Shown: positions 52,395 through 62,469, counted from the stretch's first letter. The stretch: 64,000 bases of DNA from JADJGC01 sp964617645 (GCA_964617645.1 CAZTYE010000002.1:1-64000); one strand, 5' to 3'. The notes: a model not told the origin generated them from the letters alone. Program-made: numbers and translations.

Positions 52395-55300
52395 CTAATA
52401 GGTGTCCAGCTGTTCAACTTCGGGGAACACGGCCATCTTGCCGTAATTCGTCCCCAAGCCGTCAGCCTCGATCACCCAGATGTAAATTCCCGCGCCCACC
52501 CAGAGACCGGATTCGTTCTTCAGATCCCACTGGAAGCGAGTCAGCGCATCCGCCGGTTTCTCAAGAGTGCGCACCAGATCGCCGGCAATGTTGTAAATGC
52601 GGAAGGTCAGGCGCCGGGCCGGAGGCAGGTTTTCAAAGTAGATGATGCGATCGAATTGATCGCGTTCTTCGACGTTGAAGCCGTAATACGGATTCGGCCA
52701 AACGACCACATTATTGATGTTGTCGGCAACAAAAGTGCCGTTACCCTCGGCGAGCTTCTGCGTCTTGAACGTGAAGCGATCCGCCGTGGTGTTGGCCTTG
52801 TTAGTCGTTATCCGGACGATCGTGCCCGCGGCTGGATAGCTGCCGTCCGGCGGATCGTTAAGCGGGTAGAATCGGAAGCGCCGGTACGACCACAACAGGT
52901 AGTCAGGATCGTAGTTACCGGCATGGTCGTTCGGATCTTCCCAGTCCGGTTGGTCGTACGGTATCTCGTGGAAGTAGATACCGTCACCCCAATCGAATTC
53001 GCCAACGGTTGTACCGTCGTCGAGCAGCATGAAGGAAACGCGGCGGTCATCCGACGGGTCGGTCGGAGTACCGGAGCCGATGTTCCAAAGCTCGATCGGT
53101 ACTTTGAATGGGTTGGGATAACCGTAATCGGCGCTGCCGTCCGGACCGAACCAGTCGAAACAACTCTCGGTGGCGCCATCAACGATGCGAATCTCGTAGT
53201 CATCGATCGTCGGGCTTGACCAGAGGTAGCGACTCAAGGAGTGGTCACCGAGCGGGTCCATATACCACTGTGAAGTTGAGTTTCGCGAGAAGTTGACATT
53301 GTCCGGCGGATCGACCGGCGAAGTACCGTTGTGAACTTCAGCCACCGACTTGACACCCAACGCCGGTCCCATAACGCGGATCATGAATCCATCAACGATC
53401 GGGAATTCGTAACCCGGCGTTTGATGATCCTGATTCTCGAGGAGAACCTCGTTCAGGGTTTTGTCAGTCAGGTTCCAGGTGCCGTCCTCATTGAACGTCA
53501 CTTCGTAATCGTGACCCGTGATCGAATCGGGGTAGATGTACTCGATGACCGTGCGGCCGTCGGAGGTCCCGACGTGCGCTGCCGTATCGGCAAACCGTCC
53601 GGGCCAAGTCAGCGGGCGAACTTCATACGAGATAATCGGACTTTCGAGAGCTTCGACGATGTGACCGAGGAAATTGCCGTTCGGATCGTGGAACTCGTTG
53701 ATGTTGCGAATGTCGTATGAGTACGACGTCACCGCGAAATAATACGGGGTGTTGTTTGAGAGCGGGGATCCGTCAATCTGGCTGTTTGAGAGCCGGGATT
53801 GGAACCTTAAACCCGAGTTAGAGCCTTTCTGAACGATCAAACGTTGCGTGCCGCCGGCAGACGGATCAACAACATCGTTGTAGATCAGGCCGACGCCGAA
53901 TTCATCGGCATCATCATCAAAAGTCGCGAACTGCTTCCAGGGACCATTCGGAGTCTCGCCCTGATAGAGGTTGAATCCCTCAAAGTGGAATTCCTGATTC
54001 AGTTTTTCCTGAACCTGGACGTCACCAACCGGTTCGCTGCCCCAGATGATTTCGACCTGCCCATCCATACCGCGCACGAAAACGCTGGGCGGCGGCGGCG
54101 GGAACGGGATATCGAAATTCAGATCGAACACGGCCTGCGCTTGTAGGTCGGCAGTTTTGAGAGCCGTAATCGAATTGAGCGGATCGGAACCCTGCGCCAC
54201 GATTACCGCAGCCACGACTTCTTGTGTGTCGCCGGGCAACATCGTGAACGGTCCCGAGGTCATCATGTAACGGCGGTCAGCGGAAGATACGTCGACCCAG
54301 CCGGATTGCGTAACCGGATCGCCGGACACGGCGAACGTCGTAATGGGACACGTCTCGCAATTCAGATCGCCACCGACGCGAGTCGGCACCATCTGTCCGG
54401 CGGTCGGACTCTCCGGTCGGGTATCCTTGGTGAGACCCTTCATGTACCCGTAGGTCTCCACACGACTGGCCGGATCAGTGCCGTTGATATACTTGTTGAA
54501 CGACGACATCGGCAGATTCTTGAAGCCCTTCCGCCATTGGCCGTCGACCAAAGCTGAATCATTCGCGCCGGCCGGAACAATCGGTCCCTGGAAGAAGTCG
54601 AAGCCAACTGCCGGCGGGTTGGCGCCATAGTCGTTGTCATCGCCTTCGTTGTAGCAGTACCCCAGCGACAGCAGTGTATCGCAGCCGACTAAGTCGTCGG
54701 AAGCATTACCCAGATCGGGGTCGGCCCACAGCGACACGAAGGTCGAGTCCAAACGGTTTTCGCCCTTGTTGATCAACTTGTACTTCAAGAAGATCGTGTT
54801 GCCGAGGGCGCCCTGACGTGCGAACGCAAAGGCCGACAACTGGACTTCGAGACCCAATGGCTGGGTTCCGGCAGCGTCGTTAATGTGACCTGTCGGATCC
54901 GCGTCATTGAACACCGACCAGAGCATCTGATCGCCGAGGATTCTCGGATTGCCTTCCGCGTCCACCGGGGCGCCATGATCGGCCGGCCAGTTTGCGTAGT
55001 CCGGATTCGTCTCGTCCTTGTCGCCGCGGCGCACTTTGTAAACTTTGAAGCGGGCATTGTCTTGCTGATAAGTGCCGTCTTTCATCGGACCGGGAACGAA
55101 TTCAGCGGAGTATTCGGCGATCGCCAGCCGAATCTCGTCGCTGACCTTCGCGCCGATCCAGATTCCCGCGGAGTAGATGACGGTCTTCTTGGTTCCACGC
55201 GGGAAATAGAGACCGTCGGTTTTCCCCAAGACGTTGGCGTTGTCGTAGGCAAAGTTACCGTCATTGTAGACGAACATTTCCAAATTGTTAGCATCTACAC

Positions 55301-55430
55301 GTGTGTCGGTATCCTGAGTCAACGCCGTGCGTGGGGACTGCCATTTCCCTGTGCCGCTCGAAAGCCCCCACGCGACCGTGGTCAGCATCAAGAACGCCAG
55401 CAGGGCGATAAGAGTCTTGGTTTTATTCAT
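52395..55430 (-). CDS. Large secreted protein with C-terminal FlgD-like fold
   Basis: The 1011-aa protein has a signal peptide (TLIALLAFLMLTTVAWG), a long beta-rich region with many aspartate/glycine segments, and a fibronectin-like module around 450-560 (GQVEIIWGSEPVGDVQV). The C-terminal domain is VVVWPNPYYGFN, LTFRIYNIAGDLVRTLEKPA, FQWDLKNESGLWVGAGIYIW, VIEADG. This matches the FlgD-like/T9SS-type sorting Ig fold seen in FCB-group secreted proteins, though it continues a short tail, so sorting-signal status is uncertain. A pair of cysteines (NCETC) and a proline run (PFPPPPPSV) are present. Its function is unknown; it lies 33 bases after the TonB receptor. Confidence 0.8.
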   Translation of the reverse strand: MNKTKTLIALLAFLMLTTVAWGLSSGTGKWQSPRTALTQDTDTRVDANNLEMFVYNDGNFAYDNANVLGKTDGLYFPRGTKKTVIYSAGIWIGAKVSDEIRLAIAEYSAEFVPGPMKDGTYQQDNARFKVYKVRRGDKDETNPDYANWPADHGAPVDAEGNPRILGDQMLWSVFNDADPTGHINDAAGTQPLGLEVQLSAFAFARQGALGNTIFLKYKLINKGENRLDSTFVSLWADPDLGNASDDLVGCDTLLSLGYCYNEGDDNDYGANPPAVGFDFFQGPIVPAGANDSALVDGQWRKGFKNLPMSSFNKYINGTDPASRVETYGYMKGLTKDTRPESPTAGQMVPTRVGGDLNCETCPITTFAVSGDPVTQSGWVDVSSADRRYMMTSGPFTMLPGDTQEVVAAVIVAQGSDPLNSITALKTADLQAQAVFDLNFDIPFPPPPPSVFVRGMDGQVEIIWGSEPVGDVQVQEKLNQEFHFEGFNLYQGETPNGPWKQFATFDDDADEFGVGLIYNDVVDPSAGGTQRLIVQKGSNSGLRFQSRLSNSQIDGSPLSNNTPYYFAVTSYSYDIRNINEFHDPNGNFLGHIVEALESPIISYEVRPLTWPGRFADTAAHVGTSDGRTVIEYIYPDSITGHDYEVTFNEDGTWNLTDKTLNEVLLENQDHQTPGYEFPIVDGFMIRVMGPALGVKSVAEVHNGTSPVDPPDNVNFSRNSTSQWYMDPLGDHSLSRYLWSSPTIDDYEIRIVDGATESCFDWFGPDGSADYGYPNPFKVPIELWNIGSGTPTDPSDDRRVSFMLLDDGTTVGEFDWGDGIYFHEIPYDQPDWEDPNDHAGNYDPDYLLWSYRRFRFYPLNDPPDGSYPAAGTIVRITTNKANTTADRFTFKTQKLAEGNGTFVADNINNVVVWPNPYYGFNVEERDQFDRIIYFENLPPARRLTFRIYNIAGDLVRTLEKPADALTRFQWDLKNESGLWVGAGIYIWVIEADGLGTNYGKMAVFPEVEQLDTY

Positions 55431-55462
55431 TGGCTTCCTCCTGAAGCATCTCGTGACTCATG

Positions 55463-58312
55463 TTAAAAGGCCACGCGCATACCGAGGCGCACTTGACGCG
55501 GCGTGTCATAGTTGGCCGGATTCGCCTGCTTGAACAAGTACCTGTCCAAATAGGTTTGCCCGTTGCGATCGATCGCCGCGCGACCGTCGGTAGTCGCCAG
55601 ATAGCCGGTGTTATTCGGCAATCCGGTGCCTTCGTAAACGTCCATGGCGTTCTCGACGTCGAGAACGTTGAGCACCCAGAGGTACACGTCGAGATTCAAG
55701 CGCGCCAGTTGGAAGGTCTTGTTGGCCTTCAGATCAAGCCGGTAAGTCCACGGTCCCGAGCGGCTGTTGATCTTGCCGACCGGAGTCGGCGTGACCGAGG
55801 CCAGCGTGATCTCATCGTAGACTTCCATCGGTGAGTAGGGAGTACCCGACGCCGCCCGGAATACCAGATTTAGGCCGGCGTTTTCGAACGGATGAACGGT
55901 TCCCCAGCGCGGCCCCTGGTTGTTTCCGGCGCGGATGTCCATGACCGCCGTCAGTTTGTGACGCTGGTCGAAGTCCATCGGCGAGATACGAATCGGGCGC
56001 TCGGTATTTGTCCAGGCAATATTGCCCTGCGAAGTCGCGTACGAACCGGTGCCACTGGCATAGGACAGCGAGTAATTGAGTTCGCCGGAAATCGAACGCG
56101 TGCGACGCATCTTCAAGCTGACGTCAACACCCTTGATCGTGCCAAAGTCGGTATTGCGATAAGTCGCAAAAGCGTTGGGCAGCGACGGCTGATTGATGAC
56201 CTGAGTCAGGCCCTTGACATCCTTGAAGTAGGCGGTAATGTTCAAGCTCGTGAAGTCGCCCAGCTGATGCGCAAAGCCGACTTCGTATGCGGTTGTCTCT
56301 TCCGGCTCGAGATTAGGATTGCCGATCGGCGAATAGTACGGAGCGTCCTTCACCATTCGCTCGAGGAACTGCGAACCGACGTAGAGGTACTGCAGTTCGG
56401 GACGCTGGAAGAACTTGCCGTAGTTGACATGGAGCACCGTGCGATCCGAAACCGGGAAGCCAACGCCCAAACGCGGTGAGAGCTTCTGCTCGGCCTTGGC
56501 CTTCTCGAAATCGCCGTCGTCGAGTCTTCCGGCCAAGTCGATCTGCTCGTTGGTCGCGTTTTCGTCGAGCAGGTAGCGATCCGGATCGAGCGGGTTCTCC
56601 TCGTCACGAAGACGGTCGGTATTGACGTTGAGATAGTCCCAGCGGAGACCGGCGTTGACGACGAGCCCTTCCCACTCAAACTTGTCTTGCAAGTAAAGGG
56701 CAAAAGTGTACGGCTTTTTGGCGCCGTCGCGACCGTCGTCGACAGTCTCTTCGCCGGAATTGTTGTAACCAAAGAAATTGGCATCTTGCCAAGCGCCGCG
56801 CGCGAACTCGACCGGGTCAGTAATCGTCGTATCGATACGGGTCGGGTCAAGGTGGTTGTAGTAGCGCAGCAGGTGCCGTTCGAAATCAAAGCCGAACTGA
56901 ACTTCGTTATGCTCGTTGATTTGGCTGGTCATGTCCCAATTGACGCCGATGTATGACGAGTAGCGCCGTAGCAGGTCTTCCCAGACGTGGCCTTCGTCTT
57001 CCGGCGTCGCCGGATCATCGCCGATCCAGAACAAACGGAACTCGTCGAAAGTCGGATTGCCGCCGGGGCGACCATAGGCATAGATGTCATCCCAGTGGGT
57101 TTCATCACCGCGGAGACGTTTGGTGATGTAGTAGGTGGCGCCCAACTCGAAGAAAGTCTTCTTGGAAATGTTGTTCGTCCATTTGCCGTAATACGAATAG
57201 TTCTCATCCAGATAGCGTGGCGCATGCGTTGAATTGAAATAGTAATTCATGCGGAATTCGCGCCACTTTTCGTACGAACCGAGCGTTCCGAAGCGCAAGA
57301 TGTTGCGCGCGTTCAGATCGTAGCGCAATTTGGCCTGCCAAGTCCAGCCGGAAAGATCATTGTGCGGCAGGCGACCGTCGGCGATCGAACGAGGAGTGCG
57401 ATCACCGAAGCGACGGCGTTCCATCGACGCGAAGAAACTCGCTTTGTCAGTGTTCGGAAGCAGTGGGCCGTCGATGTTAAACGCGATGATGTTGGTATTG
57501 TAGCGGTCGCTGTTTCCCATGAAGCCGTCGGTGATACCTTCGATGGCGCCCGAGTACGCCTTGGCGCCTTCCTTGGTGGTGACGTTGATCGCGCCGGACG
57601 AAACCCAGCCGTATTCTGCGCTGAAACCACCGGTGGAAATCGAGATTTCTTCGATGGCGTTGTTGTTAATCGCGGTGGTGGACATGTTCGTCAAGGCGTC
57701 CTGCTGTGAAAATCCGTCGACGAAGTAGGCGACATCGCCCTGACGGCCGCCCCGGATATTCAGCGCCGGTTGGTTCGAGATTTCCCGGCCACCACGGGTG
57801 CCGACGAACGAGGCTTCGGGATTTTCGGCGTAAGCGACAACACCGGCCGACAGACCCACGACGTCCGTGTAGCCACGCGTCGGTAGTTGTTTGACTTCAT
57901 CGCCGCTGACGATTTTCAGCGACTTGGTCTGGTCGCGAATGACCAATGGCCGTTCGGCGACAACTTCTTGTACTTCGCCGACCAGCGCTTTTGACGAAAG
58001 TTGAAAGTCGGCATCCGACGTCAGGTCAACCGATACGGTCAGTCCCTTCAGCTCGACAGCGCCGTAGCCGATGATTTCGGCTTTCACCGTGTAGGTGCCG
58101 ACGGGAACGTTGAGTATGAAGTATTGTCCTTCGACATCGGTCAACGATCCCATGGTTGTGCCGGCGATGGTCACTGCCACGCCCGGCAACGGAGCGCCTG
58201 TCTCTTTGTCCGTAATCTTGCCCGATATCTTGCCAACCGTTGCGGCCAGCGAGAGGGAACAAATCGTCAGGACCAGAAACAGAGCCAGTACGACTTTGGA
58301 TTTGTTAATCAA
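55463..58312 (-). CDS. TonB-dependent receptor with CarboxypepD_reg-like domain
   Basis: The 949-aa receptor has a signal peptide and an N-terminal carboxypeptidase-regulatory-like domain (GKISGKITDKETGAPLPGVA, TYTVKAEIIGYGAVEL). The plug has LPTRGYTDVVGLSAGVVAYA, LNIRGGRQGDVAYFVDGFSQ and SISTGGFSAEYGWVSSGAIN. A beta barrel follows (YALYLQDKFEW-like strands), ending in RQVRLGMRVAF with terminal phenylalanine. The ligand is unknown. TTG 58312 is the start (AGGAGG eight bases upstream); TTG 58318 is too close to it. First gene of the operon with the secreted and PorV-like proteins. Confidence 0.93.
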   Translation of the reverse strand: MINKSKVVLALFLVLTICSLSLAATVGKISGKITDKETGAPLPGVAVTIAGTTMGSLTDVEGQYFILNVPVGTYTVKAEIIGYGAVELKGLTVSVDLTSDADFQLSSKALVGEVQEVVAERPLVIRDQTKSLKIVSGDEVKQLPTRGYTDVVGLSAGVVAYAENPEASFVGTRGGREISNQPALNIRGGRQGDVAYFVDGFSQQDALTNMSTTAINNNAIEEISISTGGFSAEYGWVSSGAINVTTKEGAKAYSGAIEGITDGFMGNSDRYNTNIIAFNIDGPLLPNTDKASFFASMERRRFGDRTPRSIADGRLPHNDLSGWTWQAKLRYDLNARNILRFGTLGSYEKWREFRMNYYFNSTHAPRYLDENYSYYGKWTNNISKKTFFELGATYYITKRLRGDETHWDDIYAYGRPGGNPTFDEFRLFWIGDDPATPEDEGHVWEDLLRRYSSYIGVNWDMTSQINEHNEVQFGFDFERHLLRYYNHLDPTRIDTTITDPVEFARGAWQDANFFGYNNSGEETVDDGRDGAKKPYTFALYLQDKFEWEGLVVNAGLRWDYLNVNTDRLRDEENPLDPDRYLLDENATNEQIDLAGRLDDGDFEKAKAEQKLSPRLGVGFPVSDRTVLHVNYGKFFQRPELQYLYVGSQFLERMVKDAPYYSPIGNPNLEPEETTAYEVGFAHQLGDFTSLNITAYFKDVKGLTQVINQPSLPNAFATYRNTDFGTIKGVDVSLKMRRTRSISGELNYSLSYASGTGSYATSQGNIAWTNTERPIRISPMDFDQRHKLTAVMDIRAGNNQGPRWGTVHPFENAGLNLVFRAASGTPYSPMEVYDEITLASVTPTPVGKINSRSGPWTYRLDLKANKTFQLARLNLDVYLWVLNVLDVENAMDVYEGTGLPNNTGYLATTDGRAAIDRNGQTYLDRYLFKQANPANYDTPRQVRLGMRVAF

Positions 58313-58841
58313 AACCAAAACCTCCTGTTAATGATTGATTGCCAAATTTAAATGTTCAGCGTTAACGTTTTCGATATGTCCTCGCCTCCTGTCAGATTCG
58401 GGGTTACACACTTCAAAAGCACTTTCCTCCAATGCAACACGACGTAGAAACCCGTCCTTTGTGAATGCCGACTACGCGGATGGTAAACTGTGGCGAAAAG
58501 AAACAAGCGGGCAAGCCAAGAGGCGTGACCGCGTCAGTATCCTTCGTCCGACGGTCACCAGCATGTCGTCGGCCCCGGCCATCCGGGCCTCGGCCACAAG
58601 AGAGACATGGGCTCCTTCGCACAGAAAATCAGACCAGATGTACTTTGTTGTCAACATAAAAACTTTTGTCTAACCCAAAGCGGCATCGGCGTTTCAATGT
58701 GATTAGATCGACGAATCACGTCAAGAATTGAGGAAACTTCGCCAAAAAATGCTCACGAAATGAACATCGGCGTCATTAATGATTAAACGGTAACGACTTA
58801 AGCAATGACTGTCTGATTCATTGACAGCTGCAGGCGGACGG
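58313..58841. other. Long leader/intergenic region of the TonB operon
   Basis: No supported gene in 530 bases. On the minus strand a TTGACA (58649-58654) is followed 17 bases later by a weak TGATTT. The segment 58490-58620 is GC-rich and self-complementary: a GTGACCG/CGGTCAC stem at about 58526-58557 and a GGCCCGG/CCGGGGCC hairpin near 58572-58590. I match it to no riboswitch family. Confidence 0.45.
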
Positions 58842-59507
58842 TTATAGGGTCAGCCGGTAGCCAAAAACTCGCTCGATTGCGTTGGTGAGGCAGTGAAATG
58901 CTCTGGACCGGTCGATGGCACCCGACGTGAGTTCCGCAAGGCTGGTGACCGAATCCGGCGAGAAGCCACAAGGATTGATGAGTTGGAAAAAGCTCAGATC
59001 CGTTTCCAAATTGAGCGCCAGCCCGTGATAGCTGACCCAGCGTTTCACGGCGATTCCCATGGCGCAGATTTTCTTTTCGCCAACCCAGACACCAGTCTTG
59101 CCGGCTGAGCGTTCACCGGCGATGCCATAGTCGCGCAAGAATACAATCACGACTTCTTCGAGGTCGCGCAGGAATTTGTGAAGGTCGCGGCCTCGCGGTT
59201 CGAGGTCAATAATCGGGTAGATGATCTGCTGGCCGGGGCCGTGAAAGGTCACGTCGCCGCCGCGTTCGACTTCGTATTTCTTGACGCCGCGCTGCGCGAG
59301 AACTTCGTCGGATACCAAGATGTTTTCCGAAACGCTGCCGCGGCCGAGCGTGATCGTCGGCGGGTGGGTCGTGAAGATGAACGTATCGGGCGCCTCCCCG
59401 GCGATGCGTTTATCGACCATCTGCAGTTGTAGATGCCGCGCCTTTTCGTAGTCGGACAGACCGAGGTCGAAGATGCGGGCGGTGGAACTGGTTGTGGTTT
59501 CGGACAA
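58842..59507 (-). CDS. lipB: Octanoyltransferase LipB
   Basis: LipB moves octanoate from acyl carrier protein to lipoyl domains, the first step of lipoylation. The 221-aa protein has LGRGSVSENILVSDEVLAQR, YEVERGGDVTFHGPGQQIIY, TGVWVGEKKICAMGIAV (catalytic Lys), SYHGLALNLETDL and LINPCGFSPDSV (catalytic Cys). TTG 59507 is the likely start, with CCGGAG upstream. The frame extends to 59615 into a repeat. It lies about 130 bases downstream of the E2 gene, its presumed substrate. LipA is not in the window. Confidence 0.94.
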   Translation of the reverse strand: MSETTTSSTARIFDLGLSDYEKARHLQLQMVDKRIAGEAPDTFIFTTHPPTITLGRGSVSENILVSDEVLAQRGVKKYEVERGGDVTFHGPGQQIIYPIIDLEPRGRDLHKFLRDLEEVVIVFLRDYGIAGERSAGKTGVWVGEKKICAMGIAVKRWVSYHGLALNLETDLSFFQLINPCGFSPDSVTSLAELTSGAIDRSRAFHCLTNAIERVFGYRLTL

Positions 59508-59536
59508 AGCAGTTCTCCGGAGTTGGTGGAGGAAAT

Positions 59537-59556
59537 GGGCGCATTGCGGTGCGCCC
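59537..59556. repeat. REP-like hairpin, GGGCGCA/TGCGCCC
   Basis: GGGCGCA and TGCGCCC flank TTGCGG, followed by CTACGCGA and ATCGATTG. A variant with compensated stem bases lies at 40478-40495; the family is common in many bacterial intergenic regions. Confidence 0.5.
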
Positions 59557-59636
59557 CTACGCGACGAATCGATTGACAGGATCAATGCCGCGGCACGACA
59601 CATGCGAATTCGCACGAGCGCGTCTCGGAGCTGGCC

Positions 59637-60905
59637 CTATAACAGCAGCAATTCCGGCTCTTCGATGTACCCGATCAGGCGGCGCAAGAACTGCACGGCG
59701 TAATGGCCGTCGATCAGGCGGTGATCGAAAGACAGGCCCATATTCATCATGTCGCGAACGACGATTTGATTATCGCGCACCACCGGCCGCTTTTGGATCG
59801 CGTGAATACCGAGAATCGCCACCTGCGGCTGGCTGATAATCGGGGTCGAATTCAATGCGCCATAGCCGCCGGCGTTGGTCAGTGAGAATGTGCCGTCTTC
59901 GATGTCTTGCGGCATCAGCTTGTCAGAGCGGGCGCGATCGCCGAGGTCTTTGAGATCCTTCATGATCTGGACGACGCCCTTCTGATCGGCGTGCTTAATC
60001 ACCGGCACGATCAGGCCGCCTTCGCGGGCCACGGCAATGCCGATATTGTAGTAGCGCTTGATGATGATCTTGTCATCGGTCATCGAGGCGTTCATGTAGG
60101 GAAATTCTTTGAGCGCCTTGCAGGCGGCAACGACCAGGAACGGCATGTAGGTGACACGTACGCCGGTCTCTTTCTCGATACGATCGGCATGCTTGGCGCG
60201 GAACTCGACCAAGCGCGTGAAATCGCATTCGTCGAATGTCGTCACGTGCGGTGAGGTCGCCACGGACTTGACCATGTGCTCGGCGATCAGCTTGCGTACG
60301 CGCGGGATCGGAATCTCCTCAACGCGCTTGGTCGTATCGAGAACCGGCTGGCTTGCGGTTGGCATCGGCTTCGCGGCGGCTGTGCCCGGCTGCGCCGGCG
60401 CCGAAGGCCGGCCCATGCGCGCAACGTAGTCCTCGATATCTTTCTGCGTCACCCGCCCGTCGAGTCCGGAGCCGCGCAATTGCGTTACATCGATGCCGTG
60501 TTCTTTGATCAGGCGACGCACAACCGGCGATAGCTTCTGCGGACCGATTGGCGCGCTGCTCGGCGCGCTTACCGGCGCCGGAGCTGCCGGCGCGGCTTTG
60601 GCGGCAACTTTCGTGTCGGCGGCAGGGGCAGGCGCCGAGCTCGCAGGCGCGGAACCTGCTTTTTCGCCCGGTGCGCCGATCACGGCGATTTCACGGCCAA
60701 CGGGTACGACGTCGCCGACTTTGGCCTTGATCTCCAACATCACGCCGTCCGACTCTGCCGGCACCGCAACGTTTACCTTGTCCGTCAGCAGCTCGACGAT
60801 CGGCTGGTCTTTCTTGATCGGCTGGCCGACCTCGACGAACCACTGATTGATCGTTCCTTCGACCACCGATTCGCCCATCTGCGGAACGCGCAACAAGTAC
60901 GCCAT
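59637..60905 (-). CDS. 2-oxo acid dehydrogenase E2 (dihydrolipoyl acyltransferase)
   Basis: The 422-aa E2 core of a pyruvate, branched-chain or 2-oxoglutarate dehydrogenase has a lipoyl domain (1-78, ELLTDKVNV with lipoyl Lys43), an Ala/Pro-rich linker (85-120) and an E3/E1-binding domain (LSPVVRRLIKEHGIDVTQLR, GSGLDGRVTQKDI). After a second linker comes the catalytic domain (about 200-422), with IPRVRKLIAEHMV and the SFDHRLIDGHYAVQFL active site (His, Asp). The substrate class is not certain; the single lipoyl domain fits several. E1 and E3 genes are outside the window. Start ATG follows GGAG. Confidence 0.95.
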   Translation of the reverse strand: MAYLLRVPQMGESVVEGTINQWFVEVGQPIKKDQPIVELLTDKVNVAVPAESDGVMLEIKAKVGDVVPVGREIAVIGAPGEKAGSAPASSAPAPAADTKVAAKAAPAAPAPVSAPSSAPIGPQKLSPVVRRLIKEHGIDVTQLRGSGLDGRVTQKDIEDYVARMGRPSAPAQPGTAAAKPMPTASQPVLDTTKRVEEIPIPRVRKLIAEHMVKSVATSPHVTTFDECDFTRLVEFRAKHADRIEKETGVRVTYMPFLVVAACKALKEFPYMNASMTDDKIIIKRYYNIGIAVAREGGLIVPVIKHADQKGVVQIMKDLKDLGDRARSDKLMPQDIEDGTFSLTNAGGYGALNSTPIISQPQVAILGIHAIQKRPVVRDNQIVVRDMMNMGLSFDHRLIDGHYAVQFLRRLIGYIEEPELLLL

Positions 60906-61014
60906 CTATTTATTCTCCTCGAAGCGAAACAATATTCGTGAATGTCAAGGCGCGATACTGCGCGCCGCTATGCGCGGAATCGACTTCCGAACATAGACTT
61001 AGATAATAGAAATA

Positions 61015-62115
61015 TCATCCGGCGATGGCAAGCATTCTTTCAAGCGCTACCCGAGAGTGCTTTTTAATCTCTTCCGGTACCGACATGGGTCTGAGCGAAT
61101 CGAGATTGTCGAGTGTGTAGGCCAGGTCGGCTAATGTGGTGCGATACATGTTAACGCACATCGCGCAGGTCTGTCCAGCAAGTTCGAGAATCTTCTTGTC
61201 GGGATACAGTTGCGCCAGCCGGTCGACGAGATTGAGTTCGGTCCCGATCGCGATCACGCTTCCCGGCGCCTGTTCGGCAACATACTTGACGATGTGACTG
61301 GTCGAGCCGACCGAGTCGGCGAGCGCGACGACTTCCTCGGTACACTCGGGATGCACGACAATCTTGATTCCCGGATGATCCTGCCGCATTTGCCGTACAT
61401 GGTAAGGCTGAAACACCGAATGCACGTGGCAATAGCCTTTCCAGGCAATAACACGGGCGCGGGTGACGGATTCGCGATCGCGCTTGCCGGCACGCGTGTT
61501 GAAGTCCCAGACAGAGAATTGATCTTTGGGAATGCCGCAACGATTCGCGGTGTTGCGACCGAGGTGTTCATCCGGAAAGAAGAATATTCGGTCACCCTGG
61601 GCAAACGCCCATGCAAACGCTTGGTGAGCGTTTGACGATGTGCAGATAACGCCGTCGTTTTTCCCGCAGAATGCCTTGAGATCGGCGGCGGAATTCATGT
61701 AGGAGATGGGAATAATCTTGCTGCCCGGAAGGAGATCGCCCAGCTCCTCCCACGCTGCATAAACTGAGTCGATCGCCGCCATATCGGCCATCGGGCATCC
61801 GGCGAGCGGGTTCGGGAGGAAGACCTTCTGCTCCGGTCGCGCCAGCACCACGGCCGATTCGGCCATGAAATGCACGCCGCAGAAGACAATGAACTCAGCT
61901 TCCACCTGCGCGCCGATCTTGCAGAGGGCGTAGGAGTCTCCCTGATGATCGCCGCACGCCACCACCGCACGGCGTTGGTAATGGTGGGTCATGATAACCA
62001 GACGGCGGCCGCATTCCGCTCGCTTCGCTGCAATGCGGGCGTTGAGTTCCTCATCGCCCATCGCGCGATAGCTGTCGGGGGTGACGCTGTAGGTTGAAGG
62101 CATCATCGTCGCCAC
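61015..62115 (-). CDS. nadA: Quinolinate synthase NadA
   Basis: NadA condenses iminoaspartate with dihydroxyacetone phosphate to quinolinate for NAD synthesis, using a 4Fe-4S cluster. The 366-aa protein has LVIMTHHYQRRAVVACGDHQ, IVFCGVHFMAESAVVL (cluster Cys), FLPNPLAGCPMADMA, VVHPECTEEVVALAD (cluster Cys) and ELAGQTCAMCVNMYR (cluster Cys). GTG 62115 is the start, with GGAGAG five bases upstream; ATG 62106 is an alternative. No nadB or nadC is adjacent. Confidence 0.96.
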   Translation of the reverse strand: MATMMPSTYSVTPDSYRAMGDEELNARIAAKRAECGRRLVIMTHHYQRRAVVACGDHQGDSYALCKIGAQVEAEFIVFCGVHFMAESAVVLARPEQKVFLPNPLAGCPMADMAAIDSVYAAWEELGDLLPGSKIIPISYMNSAADLKAFCGKNDGVICTSSNAHQAFAWAFAQGDRIFFFPDEHLGRNTANRCGIPKDQFSVWDFNTRAGKRDRESVTRARVIAWKGYCHVHSVFQPYHVRQMRQDHPGIKIVVHPECTEEVVALADSVGSTSHIVKYVAEQAPGSVIAIGTELNLVDRLAQLYPDKKILELAGQTCAMCVNMYRTTLADLAYTLDNLDSLRPMSVPEEIKKHSRVALERMLAIAG

Positions 62116-62346
62116 ATTGTCTCTCCGGTTCAGGTGACCAGCTGCGGTCAAAACAGTTACGATACCGCAAGCGAGCGTCTTTGTAAATTCGCAGGCAATT
62201 TATCGAGTAATCAACTCACTGAAATCTGGATTGAAAGATTTATCTTGACTGAATGCTCCAATATGTTTCTATGAATCAGTCCCTGAGAACGGGCTGCGCC
62301 GGGTGCGCAGTCGAATTTTCACTTCGATACGTGTGGAGGTTTCCGC

Positions 62347-62469
62347 ATGATCTATTTGCTCGATCCGGTCCAAGCCACCGTTAACGGCTGCACGACAAAG
62401 TGCTGGGTCAAGTGCACCGGTGTTTGTGGCATCAAGCCGATGTACGGTGTGCCACCGATTGTCGAATAG
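62347..62469 (+). CDS. 40-residue peptide with CX3CX3CX3C motif, RiPP- or metal-peptide-like
   Basis: This gene is shorter than usual ORF cut-offs. ATG 62347 has GGAGG seven bases upstream, among the best ribosome-binding sites in the window. The 40-aa product starts with a hydrophobic/acidic leader of about 13 residues (MIYLLDPVQATVN). The core GCTTKCWVKCTGVCGIKP has four cysteines at 15, 19, 23 and 27, all spaced by three residues. A tail MYGVPPIVE follows. In a helix the cysteines would lie on one face. The layout resembles a leader-core peptide precursor or a metal-binding peptide. No modifying enzyme is adjacent. I cannot name a family. Confidence 0.65.
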   Translation: MIYLLDPVQATVNGCTTKCWVKCTGVCGIKPMYGVPPIVE

